A stretch of 64,000 bases of DNA, taken from positions 2,976,001 through 3,040,000 of the forward strand of contig CM082580.2 of NCBI GenBank assembly GCA_040954595.2. Direction: 5' to 3'. Source of the DNA: Balanoglossus misakiensis. Taxonomy: Eukaryota; Hemichordata. A program made the position numbers and the translations under genes. Under the pieces are notes generated by a model. It searched no databases. It was given only the letters and a program-made list of their open reading frames with translations, and was not told the origin of the DNA. Numbering within the stretch: position 1 is the stretch's first letter; each line of letters starts with the position of its first letter. Positions 39,427-51,500 of this stretch are shown here, in pieces.

Positions 39427-40002
39427 AGGTCTCATGCCATGCCCTATACAACCACGCGTAAAATCACTATTTGGGTCTTGAAGTTAACGTATGTTACTAT
39501 CTTGCAATGCGTTTTGCCCCTTGTGCTTAGATAACAAGCAAGTAAAAGTGGCGGGTGGGCGTGTACCCCTAACCCAACTCAGTCGATTTTTTTCGGCTTT
39601 TCGAAGTTAAGCTGAAGACTTATCTTGATGTTGACAAATAGTCTTTCACACCTTTATAAATCCTCTGCCTGCAATGTGAGGCAAGGGCTTCCTTTGCTTT
39701 TAACACTGTTTATATAGCTTGTCTTTGTCTGTGGACTTAATTACTCATGGACCGATAATTACACTTTACTGTAAACAGAATGGTACACTATGACGTAGTG
39801 TACTTGTTTGTCCATATGCAAATACCTTCGCCTGGCTCGAGTGTGAAGTGGCTCCCCGATCACAGGCATGAAAAAAGGGGACAAATTCTGGCATTCGCGC
39901 ACATTTTTCGGAACCGACACAGTAGGCAATGCATAGACAGGTACCCTAGGTGAGCTTTTGACGTGGAAAAATGAAAACTTTCCAAAGCATGACATGAGAC
40001 CT
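39427..40002. mobile_element. TTAA MITE in the first B spacer
   Basis: Termini AGGTCTCATGCCATGC and GCATGACATGAGACCT, flanked by TTAA (39423-39426 and 40003-40006). The B spacer after copy 4 has the empty site (TTCCAACTTAAGATGATCC at about 52606). Confidence 0.83.
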
Positions 40003-41337
40003 TTAAGATGATCCATCTAAATCAGCTTACTGATAGGTATACATGAACACCTTATCGATGCCCGATTGTGACTGCATGTTGCAATTTGAACACGCTATGT
40101 TTTAAACCGGTGCTGCACCGATTTAATCAGCCTCCGTACAAACAGTACGTAGCTATAGTGGTATGCGTTGCCAAGAGATGACAAACTGATGCAAATGCAA
40201 GTACATGTAATATGGCTTAGTGGAGAGGATTTTAGAGGATAAGGAATATATGTGAATTGTTTTACTATGGAAAAAATATGTCAAATTTGGCAGCTATAGG
40301 GGCTTAAGCAACATCTGATGCAAAGGATGAACTGCATACATGTATTTTGTACGACAATGAAAGCTTTGAGTCGTACCCTTTCACCTCCATTTCCAAGAAA
40401 AGCGGTAAAGGTGTTTAGTGTCACACTGCCAGCTTGTTTCTTCCAACCTTTCACAAACAGCAAATCACAACACAATAAACTGTTTAAAACTTTATTGATG
40501 AATGACCTGTGGATACAAGCAACTACAAGCTAAAAGATAAAAATCATTGATTGCTACAACATGATTTGGAAATACAGCAAACTGTCCATGTGGACGCCTT
40601 GTCAGTACAAAGTATTCGTTTGACAGTTGGACAGTGCATACTCGTGACTTCATTCATATTAACCAATCGAATTTCCTTAAAAGTACCTCTTCAAACAGAT
40701 TGAAAATTCTGCACAAATTTCATGGGGAAATGAAATTTGCATGATGGATAAAGGAACAATTTACCACAAAACTGACATCGGAGTAGAAGAATGATGAAAA
40801 TATGGGCGGTAAGTAGAAACTTGCACACAGCAAAAGGAATGATTTTGTGACGATGCAGAGTCATGATGAAAAATAGAACTTTTCTTGTATAACACTGAAA
40901 TCAAATTTCTTTTACTCTCAACGTAATACAACTTTAGTTCGTCTCCCATTATAGCACGAGTTTACAAGGAAAGCTTAGACTTACAACAGCCACAGCGAAT
41001 AGAAAAGTGAGCCAGGCTTTGTGCCTGACTAGGCTGCCGAAAAACAAAACATGGAAGTACCGTTAAATGTGAACAGATTTACTTAGAACTAAGACTGCAG
41101 TCAAACTGGAATTGACTTCTACAGATGATTTGATAATCTGTTGACATCCTCCCTATAAAAGATATCAGAGTATGCAAAGCAGGAACTACTGAATCTTTTA
41201 TCACTGATCAAAAAGAAAAAAACAAGAAAATACACGTAACAGTCACTATGCTTTCCGTAAACATCACACTGTGATAAAGTACAATGTTTATAAATGTTGA
41301 AAAAGTTTTTTTTGAAATGATCATCTTTGGATGGCAG

Positions 41338-41496
41338 CTACAAAAAATAATCTAATTCATTCCGTACATATGTATTCTTCTCTTCATTTGACACTCTGCA
41401 GTAACCAGCAACCAATGCATCCTGCGCTCCTATGTAAAGTGTGTTATAAATCTTCCAATAAACATCTCGCACTTTTCTGGCTGGGTGGAATAAGCC
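41338..41496 (-). pseudogene. SF3B1: Duplicated last coding exon of SF3B1
   Basis: This stretch is 159 bp, the same length as the real last exon at 54076-54234, with the same stop and almost identical sequence. It encodes [20 protein letters not shown] and onward to NELDYFL. The acceptor AG is kept, but the upstream SF3B1 exons are absent because the duplication ends inside the last intron. It cannot make SF3B1 by itself; it is a fragment trapped between CREG copies 2 and 3. Its lack of decay indicates a recent duplication or gene conversion. Confidence 0.92.
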
Positions 41497-41802
41497 CTGA
41501 AATCAGAAACCAAACATGACGCATCATTCAAAACTGTTAACAACAAAACGTGGACTAAAAGTGTTCACTTGAGCACAGAAATATAACTATGGACAAACAT
41601 GCACGGTGATTTTAAAATAAATGTTACAACAGAAGTCTTCTACAGATTTTTCAGTCGCAAAGGCACTTCACTATTTATATGAACTACAAGTGAGATGTAA
41701 ATGGTTCAAACCCGAAAAATTACACACCGGTTCCTAGCAAAAATACATGGAAAATAAGATCAAAGGTTACGACATACAGTCATGTACTTTTGAAAGCAAC
41801 CG

Positions 41803-42144
41803 TTTTACCAATTCTAGCAACTATTGTATTGACTTGTTATTTTCATTTGTTCATAATTTTTTTTATTGCAATGATAAACTTTTATATACTTCAATTACTT
41901 TAAGAAATTTATAATTGAGGTGTGAGGAGCCTCATTCCCTTTATTGCATACAGTGAACATGGGATCAGGACGGCGAATGTTTTTGGCGTGGGGGGGGGGT
42001 CATTATATATTTGGGTCTGTCAAAGGGGGGGGGGTCATCATTTTTTGCTCCTGGGTGAAGGGGGGGGGGTCGGCCTGATTTTGAAAACCGATGACACAAA
42101 CTTGCCAAACCCCCCTCCCCCCGGCCGTAAAAATGAACGGTCCC
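41803..42144. mobile_element. Right-end fragment of the Harbinger-like element
   Basis: It begins abruptly at the junction with the SF3B1-derived block and runs to the terminal GAACGGTCCC. Three G runs precede the end, as in 34800-34959 and 48070-48231. The left part of the element is missing here. Confidence 0.75.
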
Positions 42145-42415
42145 ATAGCTGCCACAGCCAATAGCAGTGATGCATCTATTTTTACATAAGCTATAGTTTA
42201 TTTTCACTCTGTATACAGAGTTCTCTTGGTTTGCTTTTCCCATAGCCCCGTCATTTCTTTCTTTGTCATAGTTTTTTTTATGGTTTACTGTGAGTAATGA
42301 ATATGTTTATTTTTTCACCAGACATTGTATTATAGTTTTACGTGTTAAAAATTAAAGACTGTTTAAAACATGTGGATTAGACCATAGACCCTAGACCGCC
42401 CTCTCCGTGGGTTTG

Positions 42416-42435
42416 TTACGTAACTTGTTACGTAA
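42416..42435. promoter_or_regulatory. Paired TTACGTAA sites before CREG copy 3
   Basis: The same paired palindromes as in copy 2, 12 bp apart and ending 15 bp before the ATG. Confidence 0.45.
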
Positions 42436-42450
42436 TCATTTTGCGCGATC

Positions 42451-45400
42451 ATGGCGAACCTAAATGACGCATCTGCGTTTTTTCTTGTTGTTTACATACT
42501 TTTGTGTGCACTCGGGCGATGCCAAGTACATATGGTAAGTCAGTGAGAGTTCGTGCGGCCGCGCCATGACTATGACTGAAGGCAATGGAAGTGCCTGTGC
42601 TGTGGTCAAGAACAGGCGCTTGTTGCTTTGTGGGTGGTCAGTTTTGGACAATGGCTTGCTTCACACACCCTGCACCTTTTATGATTTCTGGTTGTGTCAC
42701 TCAAGCGATAGCCCGGAGACACAGGCGTTGATCTAGAATACCTTTTCCCCTACTACGCCTGTGTCTCCGGGCTACTCAAGCGAGTATCATGTAGTATCGT
42801 TCTGTCACATTTTCTTTGTCATCGTGCCAAGGGACCGTTCAGTTTTTACGGCGGGGTCACTTTAAACGTTTTTTTTTTGGGGGGGGGGGGGGGGTCACGT
42901 ACTTTTGCCACCGAACTTTTGCTTTTAAGTCCCTAAAATTGCAGTTTCGCGCCCTTTTATTTTACAAAATTTTCTAATATGGGAGTGGCAAAATTAAATT
43001 GGTCCTCCCAAACATTGAGATATTTTTTATTTTACAAACCCTTCATTCCTCGCCATACCTAGTGTACCAGGGCAGAGTACTTGCCACCTTACCCTCACTG
43101 ATGCTAACTTTGAGTGGCAAAAGTAAAATTTGTCCTCCCCAACATTGAGTTAATTTGCTTTTGAGTTCATTAAAATGCAATTTTGCACACCCTCCACTTT
43201 TCTTGTTTTACCAATTCTACCAACTATAGTGTTTGACGTGTCATTTTAATTTATTCATAGATTTCTTTATTGCAACAATATACTACACTTGTGAGGAGCC
43301 CCTTTCCCTTTATTGCATACAGTATACATAAGATTAGGATGGCGAATGTTCTCGGGGTGGGTGGGGGTCATCAGTTTTTGGTCCTGGGTGAAAGGGGGGG
43401 GGGGTCGACCTGATTTTGAAAACTGATGACACTAACTTGCTCCCTCCCCAGCCGTAAAAACTGAATGGTCCCCAAAGATAACACTGATGATATTACTTGT
43501 GACGTCAGAATTGCATGTATACCATCGAGCTATCAGATTAGCATATATTGACGGTAACAAAGCCAGTAAAATTCACTAATTATCTTCTGTTCTGCATGAA
43601 TTTCTCTTTTTGTACTTGCAGCAAAATAATGACAGTGCTGCAGGTAATGAAAGACCACCTTATAACGAGTATGCAGCAAGAGCAAGGTACATGGTTCACA
43701 AGGTAAAATACAGTCAATCATTTTTTGTTTTCTTAATTGTGGCTGCCTTAAATAGGTTTTCACTTTGCGCTAGGGGGTCAAATCCCATTGCATTCTGGTC
43801 GAAAAGTCGACAACCCACTGTAGTAAGAGATAGAAGAAATGATATGTTTACTGTATTTCATGTCTTCCTTGGGTCAAGCATGTCTGTCTTTGTAGTTAAC
43901 ATATTAAACTCATTAAACTTTTTAACATTTTGTTATTTTTTCTGTTAAAAAGTTTCAGAATGACCCATCATCACTTTATCGGCCATCTTGAAATTGTGTC
44001 GACCATGTGAGATTTTTATCACCCACCTAGGTAGCCAAAAACCTATTTAAAGGGGAAATCCGTCGTAGCTGATTTCTACATAATTTGGTAGCTTTGATGT
44101 CACTCTTTCAGAAAAAAACATATTCGCCATGTATAGGTCGCGCGATTTTTTACAAAATCTAGAGAAAGTTCCAATATGGCGTTTACTGTAATTTGAATCA
44201 TGGGAAAAACAGCGCCAGGACCAACTTCCGCCCACCTTAGTGTGGGTGATACCATTTTCCGATTGGTGTCACTGCGTCACAAGCTAAGCGTATTTGCATA
44301 TTTTCGATGGGTTATAGCTCATGAAAACTGTCAATAGATGACAAATTTTCGACTTTGCTGATGATTGTTTATCAACTGATGCAAAGAACAAACAATAGCT
44401 ATGAAAATACGCCTAGTCTGTCGCCCAGTGACACCTATCGGAGAATGGTATCACCCACACCATGGTGGGCGGAAGTTGGTCCTGGCGCTTTTTTTCCCAT
44501 GATTCAAATTACAGTAAACGCCATATTGGAAATTCTGCCAACTTTCCCTAGATTTTGTAAAAAATCGCGCGACCTATACATGGCGATTATGTTTTTTTCT
44601 GAAAGAGTGACATCAAAGCTACCAAATTATGTAGAAATCAGCTACAACGGATTTCCCCTTTAAGGTCGGGAGAATTGATCTACAAAAAGCCAACTTAAGG
44701 ATGTACGCGCAGAACATAAACCGGAAACACTGCGCGCCCGGTTTTTTTCCCATAGGATTACATTGATAATCGCTAGAAAACAAACTTCTACTATTGTCAT
44801 TTAAAAAAAATTTCACACAAAGCTCAGTCCAGTAAATATAAAGTCATTGGTCAAATAAAATATAGGGGTCACCGCGCTCTATTTTGAGGTAAATTGCGTT
44901 AAAAATTTTGCCCATAGACAAACCATTGGTGAAAAATGCTGAGTCAGCAGATTTCTTGTATTATCGACCAAATTCATAGCTATATATTTCAAAAACAAGC
45001 GCGGTGACCCATATATTTTATTACAGATTTTCATTATACATACAAAGGGGAATCCAAAAATCCACAATTAAAAAAAATGGCAATACTTTCAATTTTACTG
45101 AACGTACATCCTTAAAAAAATATGCTAAATGCAGTCAAATTTGACATTTAACATCACAAATGTGTTGTGTCAAATACCACTGAACAGTGCATGGTCGTTT
45201 TGTAGAAATGAAAGTAATTTTTACCCTTTGCTTTAGGCAAACTGGGCGATGCTAAACACCATATCTGCACAACCTGGCATGGAAGGGTATGCATTTGGAA
45301 ATGTTATGTCCATAAGTGATGGACTGCCGGATAACAGTACAGGGATCCCATATATTTACTTGAGTCCACGTGAGGTTTCTTATCAAGATTTCCAAGTCCA

Positions 45401-46046
45401 AAACAAAGTGACTCTGGCATTCAGTGAAGCTGAATTTCCTGACGTTGATGACTGCAAAATCAGTCCAGTGTCAGATCCTGAGAGTCCATTGTGTACAAGA
45501 TTGGTATTACTGGGTATGTATATCACAACAACTTCTTTGTGATTTTTCTTGTCCAAAGCTATAAAAACTTTGTCATGCCATTCAAAGTGCCTGTGTGTTC
45601 GGATGTACATTTGCATGTCAATTTGTATTGCAATATGATCCAATGTGACTGCTAGGTGGCCATTTTTGCAATATTTTACGTCTTGTGCCATTACTTTGAC
45701 ACACCTGATAATGTACAATGGTTGAAAAAAAAAAAAAAAAAATTGAATTTTCAGGTCCATTACATTACATGCAAAACTCACTCTCAGAAATCTGATTCTT
45801 ACCCAAGCTAATACCAGTGTTTGTCTTGTTTTCCAACTGGTAGGTTCCATGGCACACGTTACTGATGCAAGTGAGCTGGAGTTTGCCAAGAAAGTTTTGT
45901 TTACACGACACCCAGTCATGCCCAGTTGGCCATCTTCACATCAATTTACATACATGAAACTGATGATTCAGGATATATGGATGATCGATTACTTTGGCGG
46001 TGGAATACATGTCAGTGTTGACAAGTATTTTAATGCTAAGATCTAG
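42451..46046 (+). CDS. CREG1: CREG-family secreted glycoprotein, tandem copy 3
   Basis: Exons 42451-42534, 43622-43702, 45237-45513 and 45844-46046 (TAG) give 214 residues, fully open. Distinctive residues are QNNDSAAGN in exon 2 (the others read QNNNSAGGN), REVSYQDFQ in exon 3 (shared with copy 4) and SMAHVTD in exon 4 (shared with copy 2). Intron 1 holds a 66-bp MITE and the Harbinger-like element. Intron 2 holds a 609-bp foldback element. The region before exon 3 (TTTTTACCCTTTGCTTTAG) matches copy 4, while the 3' flank matches copy 1, so the copy looks recombinant. Confidence 0.94.
42709..42774. mobile_element. 66-bp MITE with 9-bp target duplication (TAGCCCGG)
   Basis: Termini TAGCCCGGAGACACAGGCG and CGCCTGTGTCTCCGGGCTA, with CTCAAGCGA on both sides (42700-42708 and 42775-42783). 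Copies 2 and 4 have the empty site. It shares GATCTAGAATAC and terminal motifs with the element at 50932-51357. Confidence 0.88.
42831..43472. mobile_element. Harbinger-like element in intron 1 of CREG copy 3
   Basis: The orthologous insertion to 35569-36215, with the same termini and CAA duplication. Confidence 0.8.
44051..44659. mobile_element. 609-bp foldback TTAA element in CREG copy 3 intron 2
   Basis: Termini AGGGGAAATCCGTCGTAGC and its inverse ending GGATTTCCCCT, flanked by TTAA (44047-44050 and 44660-44663). Arms of roughly 200 bp are inverted copies around a short centre. Copies 2 and 4 have the empty site CCTATTTAAGGTCGGG. It is related to 15039-15304. Confidence 0.87.
44699..45111. 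mobile_element. GGATGTACG-type TTAA MITE in CREG copy 3
   Basis: The same insertion as 37336-37738, kept in intron 2 of this copy. Confidence 0.75.
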
Positions 46047-47442
46047 CTGATTGAGAAAAAGGAGAATAATAAAATGTAATCAGTCATAGAAGCAGTACTT
46101 TATAAGCTCTTGAATGAAGTAACTAAAGGCACCACAGAATCTCTTCCAATGTTAAGCAATGAAGGGTGGTCTGCACTGCACATGTGCAAAGTTTCTGTAT
46201 ACACACGCAATTGTTCCCACTGTTCAGGGAGACCCTGTCAACCAATACATGTTGTATCAACGTAACCTGGAAATGTGATAAAAATTAACAACCTATTGAT
46301 GCATGTGATTGCCATGATTTACTGTGTAATACAAAGTAACAAGTCATCGTCGATGACGTAGTTCACGCTGATTTTGTAATAAATGTGCAATTTTTTGTCA
46401 GTGGGGAATTAGTGTCAGTGATTTGATGATGGGTTAAGCAATTGAGGCAAGGGGAAGTTTTGGTGGTCATGTGAAGTATGGGAGGAACATGTTATCACTC
46501 ATTGTCTTGATGTCTATGTTTTTGTAATCAAAGACGAAATACATGTTCATTGGTGGTGGTGTTAGATGCGGGATTGTTTGGTAGCAGTGGCTGTATACTC
46601 TATTTGGGTACAATTCACTCCATATCACTCACCTAATGGCTCGTGCTTTTTGTCCGGTATTGTACGCAAATCATGCTAACGTTCGCCATTCTGTTTGGAC
46701 AAGAGCTGAATCCAGTGATGGTAAATTAGTGTTTTACCACGGCTAGCATGCAGCAGGGAAAATGTGGGATTAATAGAATCTCACACTCCCAAGGACCTAG
46801 GGTCGAGCCGCAACACATTAAAATATGGAGATTGTTTCCTGTGGCATAAATTCGCGCGATATCTAGAAAATACAACCGTTTTTTTGCGAGTCTGTCGCCA
46901 ACCACGTACACCACTGTCGTCTGCACGTGACCTGATCACATTGTAGTTCCGGTTCGTGTACAACACATCACACAATTGGATAATATTTGCTTGTTCTGAG
47001 GGGTATGAATATCATTATCCAATCAGAGCTCGTGTCAGAAAACAGTTGTCTGTGTGCGCATTAACACAGAGTGTGGGATCAATTTGACGAAATCTAAGAA
47101 CATAGCAAATTTGCAATTCTGAAATGTCATATACTCATGTAGCAACATTGTGGTAGGCCTAATGTTTTTCCCTTTTTTATTTGATCAGCAAGTACATAGC
47201 CCCGTCATTTCTTTCTTTGTCTTAGTTTTTTTATGGTTTACTATGAGTAATGAATATGTTTATTTTTTCACCAGACATTGTAATAGTTTTGGTGAAGTTA
47301 AAATTTTTAACTGATTTTAAATCCAGGGCAAAATCCAGGCAGAGTGCTTGCCACCCCAACCCCACTGATGATAATATTTAACAAAGTAAATACATAAAGG
47401 AGAATAATCGTTTAAACCATTTCGCATAACTGATAGTTTCGC

Positions 47443-48231
47443 GCTGCATCTTCTATATACTAGAAGTTTTATAAATGATGTCATGACCAAGATAACGCCA
47501 AATCTTCTAACTTTGAGTGGAGTGGCAAAAAGTAAAATTGGTCCTCCCAAACGTTGAGATAATTTGCTTTTGAGTTCATTAAAATGCAACTTTGCGCTAC
47601 ATATTTTACAAAATTTTCTTGTGTGGGAGGGGAACACCAGCTCCCACACCATCCCTCCATTCTTCGCCACATTTCATTTATTTGCTGGTTTGTCTAGTGT
47701 ACCAGGGCAGACTTCTTGCCACCCCACCCCCCATGCTTACTTTGAGTGGAGTGGCAAAATTAACATTTGTCCTCCCTAACATTGAGTTAAATTTGCTTTT
47801 GAGTTCATTAAAATGCAACTTTGAGCACTGTATTTTACAACATTTTCTTACGTGGGAGACACCCCACCCGCCACTTTTCTTGTTTTACCAATTCTAGCAA
47901 CTATTGTATTGACTTGTTATTTTCATTTGTTCATAATTTTTTTTATTGCAATGATATACTTTTATATATTTCAATTACTTTAAGAAATTTATAATTGAGG
48001 TGTGAGGAGCCTCATTCCCTTTATTGCATACAGTGAACATGGGATCAGGACGGCGAATGTTTTTGGCGTGGGGGGGGGGGGGGTCATTATATTTTTGGGT
48101 CTGTCAAAGGGGGGGGGGTCATCATTTTTTGCTCCTGGGTGAAAGGGGGGAGGGGTCGGCCTGATTTTGAAAACCGATGACACAAACTTGCCAACCCCCC
48201 CCCCCCCCGGCCGTAAAAACTGAACGGTCCC
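47443..48231. mobile_element. Harbinger-like element remnant in the second A spacer
   Basis: It aligns with the inside and right end of 32578-34959 (GCTGCATCTTCTATATAC onward) and ends GAACGGTCCC with TTA after it. The left inverted repeat is missing. Three long G runs lie at about 48070-48150. Confidence 0.7.
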
Positions 48232-48495
48232 TTAGCTGCCACAGCCAATAGCAGTGATGCATCTATTTTTACATAAGCTATAGTTTATTTTCACTCTGTA
48301 TACAGAGTTCTCTTGGTTTGCTTTTCCCATAACCCCGTCATTTCTTTCTTTGTCATAGTTTTTTTTATGGTTTACTGTGAGTAATGAATATGTTTATTTT
48401 TTCACCAGACATTGTAATTGTTTTACGTGTTAAAAATTAAAGACTGTTTAAAACATGTGGATTAGACCGCCCTCTGCGGTATCTTCGTGGTTTTG

Positions 48496-48515
48496 TTACG
48501 TAACTTGTTACGTAA
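48496..48515. promoter_or_regulatory. Paired TTACGTAA sites before CREG copy 4
   Basis: The same paired palindromes as copies 2 and 3, immediately before the ATG. Confidence 0.45.
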
Positions 48516-48530
48516 TCATTTTGCGCGATC

Positions 48531-51500
48531 ATGGCGAACCTAAATGACGCATCTGCGTTTTTTCTTGTTGTTTACATACTTTTGTGTACACTCGGGCGAT
48601 GCCAAGTACATATGGTAAGTCAGTGAGAGTTCGTGTGGCCGCGCCATGACTATGACTGAAGACAATGGAAGGTGCCTGTGCTGTGGTCACGAACAGTAGC
48701 GCTTGTTGCTTTGTGGGTGGTCAGTTTTGGACAATGGCTTGCTTCACACACCCTGCACCTTTTTATGATTTCTGGTTGTGTCACTCAAGCGAGTATCATG
48801 TAGTATCGTTCTGTCACATTTTCTTTGTCATCGTGCCAAGGGTTTTTACGGCGGGGTAACTTTAAACGTTTTTTTTTTTTTGAGGGGGGGGGTCACGTAC
48901 TTTTGCCACCGAACTTTTGCTTTTGAGTCCCTAAAATTGCAGTTTCTCGCCCTTTATTTTACAAAATTTTCTAATATGGGAGTGGCAAAATTAAATTGGT
49001 CCTCCCAAACATTGAGATATTTTTTATTTTACAAACCCTTCATTCTTCGCCATACCTAGTGAACCAGGGCAGAGTACTTGCCACCTTACCCTCACTGATG
49101 CTAACTTTGAGTGGCAAAAGTAAAATTTGTCCTCCCCAACATTGAGTTAATTTGCTTTTGAGTTCATTAAAATGCAATTTTGCACACCCTCCACTTTTCT
49201 TGTTTTACCAATTCTACCAACTATAGTATTTGACGTGTCATTTTAATTTGTTCATAGATTTCTTTATTGCAACAATATACTACACTTGTGAGGAGCCCCT
49301 TTCCCTTTATTGCATACAGTATACATAAGATTAGGATGGCGAATGTTCTCGGGGTGGGTGGGGGTCATCAGTTTTTGGTCCTGGGTGAAAGGGGGGGGGG
49401 GGGTCGACCTGATTTTGAAAACTGATGACACTAACTTGCTCCCTCCCCAGCCGTAAAAACTGAATGGTCCCCAAAGATAACACTGATGATATTACTTGTG
49501 ACGTCAGAATCGCACGGTACGGTATACCATCGAGCGAAATATTGCTATCAGATTAGCATATTGATGGCAACAAAGCCAGTAAAATTCACTAATTATCTTC
49601 TGTTCTGCATGAATCTCTCTTTTTGTACTTGCAGCAAAATAATAACAGTGCTGGAGGTAATGAAAGACCACCTTATAACGAGTATGCAGCAAGAGCAAGG
49701 TACATGGTTCACAAGGTAAAATACAGTCAATCATTTTTTGTTTTCTTAATTGTGGCTGCCTTAAATAGGTTTTCACTTTGCGCTAGGGGGTCAAATCCCA
49801 TTGCATTCTGGTCGAAAAGTCGACAACCCACTGTAGTAAGAGATAGAAGAAATGATATGTTTACTGTATTTCATGTCTTCCTTGGGTCAAGCATGTCTGT
49901 CTTTGTAGTTAGCATATTAAACTCATTAAACTTTTTTCACATTTTGTTATTTTTTCTGTTAAAAAGTTTCAGAATGACCCATCATCACTTTATCGGCCAT
50001 CTTGAAATTGTGTCGACCATGTGAGATTTTTATCACCCACCTAGGTAGCCAAAAACCTATTTAAGGTCGGGAGAATTGATCTACAAAAAGCCAACTTTAA
50101 TAAGGATGTACGCGCAGAACATAAACTGGAAACACTGCGCGCCCGGTCTTTTTCCCATAGGATTACATTGATAATCACTAGAAAACAAACTTCTACTATT
50201 GTCATTTTCACGAAATTTCACACAAAGCTCAGTCCAGTAAATATAAAGTCATTGGTCAAATAAAATATAGGGGTCACCGCGCTCTATTTTGAGATAAATT
50301 GCGTTAAAAATTTTGCCCATGGACAAACCATTGGTGAAAAATGCTGAGTCAGCAGATTTCTTGTATTATCGACCAAATTCATAGCTCTATATTTCAAAAA
50401 CAAGCGCGGTGACCCATATATTTTATTACAGATTTTCATTATACATACAAAGGGGAATCCAAAAATCCACAATTAAAAAAAATGACAATACTTTCAATTT
50501 TACTGAACGTACATCCTTAAAAAAATATGCTAAATGCAGTCAAATTTGACATTTAACATCACAAATGTGTTGTGTCAAATACCACTGAACAGTGCATGGT
50601 CGTTTTGTAGAAATGAAAGTAATTTTTACCCTTTGCTTTAGGCAAACTGGGCGATGCTAAATACCATATCTGCACAACCTGGCATGGAAGGGTATGCATT
50701 TGGAAATGTTATGTCCGTAAGTGATGGACTGCCGGATAACAGTACAGGGATCCCATATATTTATTTGAGTCCACGTGAGGTTTCTTATCAAGATTTCCAA
50801 GTCCAAAACAAAGTGACTCTGGCATTCAGTGAAGCTGAATTTCCTGACGTTGATGACTGCAAAATCAGTCCAGTGTCAGACCCTGAGAGTCCATTGTGTA
50901 CAAGATTGGTATTACTGGGTATGTATATCACTAGCCTGGAGACCAGGGCGTCGATCTAGAATACAACGCCCGGGGACAGTCGACAAATTTCCTGCTGAGC
51001 TGAAAGATAGTAGCCCTGGCAACGATCAGGGTCGCTTAGTAACGAATGGATAACGAGTGATCTATCAAATGTTGACGGGCGCCAGTGGTTGGATGATATA
51101 ATTAACAAAGCTTGGTTATGAATATTCATACACCTTCAAAACCACTCCCACACCCCGTTGCGGGGAATTTCACTCATGACTCCACCTCTATTTCCTTATT
51201 TAGAATGCGATGATGTCATTTGGTTTACATTGAGTGACCAATTAGCTTACACGCAAGATTTACCACCCGTGACCCGTGTCGTACTGCGCACAGAATTCTG
51301 TGCGTAAATAGAGACTGTCCCCAGGCGTTTCTTTTCGACGCCCTGGTCTCCAGACTAGTATATCACAACTTCTTTGTGATTTTTCTTGTCCAAAGCTATA
51401 ATAACTTTGTCATGCCAAAGTGCCTGTGTGTTCTGATATTCATTTGCATGTCAATTTGTATTGCAATATGATCCAATGTGACTGCTAGGTGGCCATTTTT

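Larger units (their letters stand above)
39340..41802. repeat. B-type spacer: duplicated SF3B1 3' flank
   Basis: This segment matches 52525-54547, the region between copy 4 and the real SF3B1 end, including the SF3B1 3' UTR, last exon and about 300 bp of the last intron. The match stops at 41802, where the sequence jumps into the Harbinger-like A element (GTTTTACCAATTCTAGCAAC, as at 47882). It lacks the 52678-52777 insertion and has its own MITE at 39427-40002. Confidence 0.85.
46047..48530. other. A-type spacer between CREG copies 3 and 4
   Basis: It matches the spacer after copy 1 (31375-35262) in order and sequence, but lacks the extra segment of about 1.6 kb in the Harbinger-like element. 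It ends in the copy 4 promoter. A short frame similar to TKYMFIGGGV at about 46540 is shifted by one base loss. Confidence 0.7.

Noticed and set aside
45383-45919. A 178-codon minus-strand frame opposite CREG copy 3
   Set aside because: It is the reverse of two CREG exons and the intron between them, and its length depends on a poly-A tract. It is a shadow frame.
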